Assembly: GCF_003260275.1 (NCBI RefSeq)
Contig: NZ_QJHB01000003.1
Location: 62,001 to 126,000, forward strand
Length of the DNA stretch: 64,000 nucleotides
DNA from: Homoserinimonas sp. OAct 916
GTDB lineage: Bacteria > Actinomycetota > Actinomycetes > Actinomycetales > Microbacteriaceae
Direction: 5' to 3'
Part shown: positions 61,834 to 64,000 of the stretch, in pieces
Position numbering within the stretch: position 1 is the stretch's first letter
Layout of the letters: each line of letters starts with the position of its first letter
Program-made: the position numbers and the translations under genes
The notes under the pieces: model-generated
What the model was told of the DNA's origin: nothing
Databases searched by the model: none
Seen by the model: only the letters and a program-made list of their open reading frames with translations

Positions 61834-63741
61834 ATGACTCACGTTGCGAGCGCTCGAACCGAAAGTACTGCGGCTGGCTATCCGCTGTCATTGGTGCAGA
61901 GCGCAGAGCCGTTGACCCTCGTCGCCGGTGTCGACGGTGTTCCCGCTGAAGTGGACAACGATGAGCTGTTGGCCTGGGTTGCGGAAGTCGCCGCGATGAC
62001 ACAGCCGGCTCAGATTCATTGGTGTGACGGGTCTGAAGAGGAATGGACCGCCATCACCGACGGGATGGTCGATGCCGGAACCCTCATACGGCTCAACCCC
62101 GAGCTTCGCCCCAACAGTTTTCTCGCCCGCTCGGATGCCGCCGATGTGGCCCGGGTCGAGGACCGCACGTTTATCTGCTCGAAGACCGAGGCAGACGCCG
62201 GGCCGACCAACAACTGGCGTGAACCGACCGCGATGAAGAAGACGCTGGTCGAACTGTTCACCGGAAGCATGCGCGGCCGCACGATGTACGTCGTGCCGTT
62301 TTCGATGGGGCCGCTGGGCGGCCCGATCTCCCAGCTCGGCGTTCAGATCACCGACTCGCCCTATGCCGTGATCAACCTGCGCATCATGGCGAAGATCGGG
62401 CTGGAACCTCTGCGGCAGATCCAACAGGACACCGAGTGGGTTTCCGCCCTGCACGGGGTCGGACACCCGTTGGTCGATGATGAAGGCAATGCGGTGCCGG
62501 AGTTGACGTGGCCGAGCAACGAGACCAAGTACATCACCCACTTCCCGGAGTCCCGAGAGATCTGGTCGTATGGCTCCGGTTACGGCGGAAACGCGTTGCT
62601 GTCCAAGAAGTGCTTTGCCCTGCGGATCGGCTCGGCGATGGGCCGTGACGAGGGCTGGTTGGCCGAGCACATGCTGGTGCTCAAACTGACCAGTCCTGCC
62701 GGTCGGAACTACCACATCGTCGCGGCCTTCCCCTCGGCCTGTGGCAAGACCAACCTGGCCATGATGGCGCCGACCGTCCCCGGCTGGACCTCACAGACCA
62801 TTGGCGATGACATTGCCTGGTTGCGGCCGGGATCCGATGGCAGGCTCTGGGCGATCAACCCGGAGGCCGGCTTCTTCGGGGTCGCGCCCGGAACGTCGCC
62901 GAAGACGAACCCGGTGGCACTGGCGACCATGGAAGCGAATACGGTCTTCACGAATGTCGCCCTCACCGATGACGGAGACGTCTGGTGGGAGGGGCTGACG
63001 CCCGAGGCTCCCCAGCATCTGCTCGACTGGGAGGGCAACGATTGGACCCCCGACTCGGGCACGCTGGCAGCCCACCCGAACTCGCGCTTCACGGTGCCGA
63101 TCGAGCAGTGCCCAACGATGGCGCCCGAATGGTACGCACCGGAAGGAGTGCCGATCGACGCGATCGTGTTCGGCGGCCGACGTGCAAGCAATGTCCCGCT
63201 GGTGGCCGAGGCCTACGACTGGCAGCACGGGGTGTTCCTCGGTGCCACTGTGGCCAGTGAGCAGACCGCAGCGGCTGAAGGCCCGGTGGGCGAACTGCGC
63301 AGGGATCCATTCGCCATGCTGCCGTTCTGTGGTTACAACATGGCCGATTACTGGTCGCACTGGCTTGAAATGGGGCGCAGGCTCGGCGACAAGGCGCCGC
63401 GTATCTATCAGGTCAATTGGTTCCGGAAGGGCACCGACGGCCGTTACCTCTGGCCCGGGTTCGGCGAGAACTCCCGGGTATTGGAATGGATCGCGCGGCG
63501 CGTGGACGGCCTCACCGATGCGGTGGACGCCCCGACCGGCCGGGTACCGGGAGACGGTCTGAACCTTGACGGCCTCGAGGTTCCCGCCGAAGACCTGGCG
63601 GAAATGTTCATGGTGGACCGAGAGTCGTGGGAGATCGAGTGTGACCTCACCGAAGAGTATTTCGAACAGTTCGGCGACGCGATGCCCGACGAGCTGCTCG
63701 ACGAACTGAAATCCCTTCGGAACAGGCTCTCGAAGATCTGA
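61834..63741 (+). CDS. pckG: Phosphoenolpyruvate carboxykinase (GTP)
   Basis: A 635-residue GTP-dependent PEPCK, which makes phosphoenolpyruvate from oxaloacetate for gluconeogenesis. The kinase-1 P-loop with the reactive Cys is '[13 protein letters not shown]' near residue 300. Other marks: '[20 protein letters not shown]', '[20 protein letters not shown]' and '[15 protein letters not shown]'. The ATG has a strong AGGAGG. Divergent from a RamB/PrpR-type regulator. Confidence 0.97.
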   Translation: MTHVASARTESTAAGYPLSLVQSAEPLTLVAGVDGVPAEVDNDELLAWVAEVAAMTQPAQIHWCDGSEEEWTAITDGMVDAGTLIRLNPELRPNSFLARSDAADVARVEDRTFICSKTEADAGPTNNWREPTAMKKTLVELFTGSMRGRTMYVVPFSMGPLGGPISQLGVQITDSPYAVINLRIMAKIGLEPLRQIQQDTEWVSALHGVGHPLVDDEGNAVPELTWPSNETKYITHFPESREIWSYGSGYGGNALLSKKCFALRIGSAMGRDEGWLAEHMLVLKLTSPAGRNYHIVAAFPSACGKTNLAMMAPTVPGWTSQTIGDDIAWLRPGSDGRLWAINPEAGFFGVAPGTSPKTNPVALATMEANTVFTNVALTDDGDVWWEGLTPEAPQHLLDWEGNDWTPDSGTLAAHPNSRFTVPIEQCPTMAPEWYAPEGVPIDAIVFGGRRASNVPLVAEAYDWQHGVFLGATVASEQTAAAEGPVGELRRDPFAMLPFCGYNMADYWSHWLEMGRRLGDKAPRIYQVNWFRKGTDGRYLWPGFGENSRVLEWIARRVDGLTDAVDAPTGRVPGDGLNLDGLEVPAEDLAEMFMVDRESWEIECDLTEEYFEQFGDAMPDELLDELKSLRNRLSKI

Positions 63742-63763
63742 ACACCGCTCAGGCGGCGTGTTC
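63740..63763 (+). terminator. Hairpin after pckG
   Basis: GAACAC (63740-63745) pairs with GTGTTC (63758-63763); further G-C pairs are possible inside. It begins at the pckG stop codon. No T-tract. Confidence 0.45.
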
Positions 63764-63863
63764 GGTTGATGCCGCAAGCACGTTCTCCTCTACGGAGTTG
63801 ACAGCGCGGTATCTACCCAGCCAACGTCTTCACAGCCCGCGCCGTAACACTGCGACTGCCTAC

Positions 63864-64000
63864 TCACAGTGATTGCGCGATGGCGTCGGCCGCCGCCTCA
63901 GTCACTTTTCGATCGACCATTTCCGGAGTCGCGGGGGAGTAGCGTGGGCCGCCGAAGGTGGACCACACGGTTGGCAACAGTAGAGATGCCGCACGAGCGT
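63864..64000 (-). CDS. 3' end of an oxidoreductase-like gene, cut by window edge
   Basis: The minus strand is open from the window edge to a TGA at 63864-63866, 45 codons. The end ('STFGGPRYSPATPEMVDRKV', then 'TEAAADAIAQSL') is protein-like and reminds me of the C-terminus of short-chain dehydrogenase-type proteins, without certainty. It converges on pckG. The 100 bp between the pckG hairpin and this stop show no gene. Confidence 0.5.
   Translation of the reverse strand, partial: ARAASLLLPTVWSTFGGPRYSPATPEMVDRKVTEAAADAIAQSL

Overview
The window is a stretch of chromosome from a high-GC actinobacterium, most likely of the family Microbacteriaceae; I do not commit to a genus. The evidence is GC-rich codon use, many GTG starts, GTGA/ATGA stop-start overlaps, and a housekeeping block in an order familiar from Actinobacteria: rsmI, metG, tatD, rsmA, ispE, ABC-F, then tRNA-Gln, glmU, prs, rplY, pth, mfd. 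I see no transposase, integrase, phage gene, rRNA or CRISPR array. Coding density is high on both strands.

Layout. 0-8.3 kb holds small metabolic and regulatory genes: a flavin reductase, a MarR/DUF3054 pair, an MFS/MarR pair, a cupin divergent from a COG2345-type regulator, a DUF4349 lipoprotein, an alpha/beta hydrolase and an MFS transporter. 8.4-12.2 kb is a class I ribonucleotide reductase locus behind DnaA boxes and NrdR-like boxes. 12.4-15.1 kb is a polar amino acid ABC transporter, followed by convergent hrpA. 19-30.6 kb carries an acyl-CoA ligase, aldo/keto reductase, DUF255 thioredoxin-fold protein, L-serine dehydratase, dienelactone hydrolase, SDR plus a PLP lyase, a SolA-type amine oxidase, and an ECF sigma factor coupled to a DNA alkyltransferase. 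30.7-45 kb is the housekeeping block (protein O-mannosyltransferase, rsmI-metG-tatD-rsmA-ispE-ABC-F, a nitroreductase/MarR pair, tRNA-Gln, an attenuator-controlled DAHP synthase, glmU-prs). 45-52.5 kb is an accessory insertion in that block: an AT-richer islet with a DUF4230-like protein, then SDR, a molybdopterin/cytochrome b oxidoreductase, gnd, TauE/SafE and a beta-lactamase-fold hydrolase. 52.7-58.8 kb returns to rplY-pth-mfd plus an aldose epimerase. The end carries nhaA, a RamB/PrpR-type regulator divergent from GTP-dependent PEP carboxykinase, and the 3' end of one more gene.

The most notable system is the ribonucleotide reductase. The large subunit has the active-site cysteines but its reading frame ends without the C-terminal redox cysteine pair. 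A 40-codon reading frame directly downstream, in another frame and with its own ribosome binding site, ends in CDSCQ, which looks like that missing tail. The small subunit has Phe where the radical Tyr normally sits and Glu as first metal ligand, the pattern of class Ic (Mn/Fe) enzymes. The promoter carries three DnaA boxes, two of them in a perfect 11-bp inverted repeat.

Two further signals stand out. Upstream of DAHP synthase lies an apparently leaderless 18-codon leader peptide with a Trp-Tyr-Ala-Tyr-Phe cluster that overlaps a 13-bp inverted repeat, a classic ribosome-mediated attenuator layout. Across the window more than a dozen short tandem arrays (12-18 bp units) sit at protein termini and gene junctions; every array inside a gene has a period divisible by three, and one supplies the tatD start codon.
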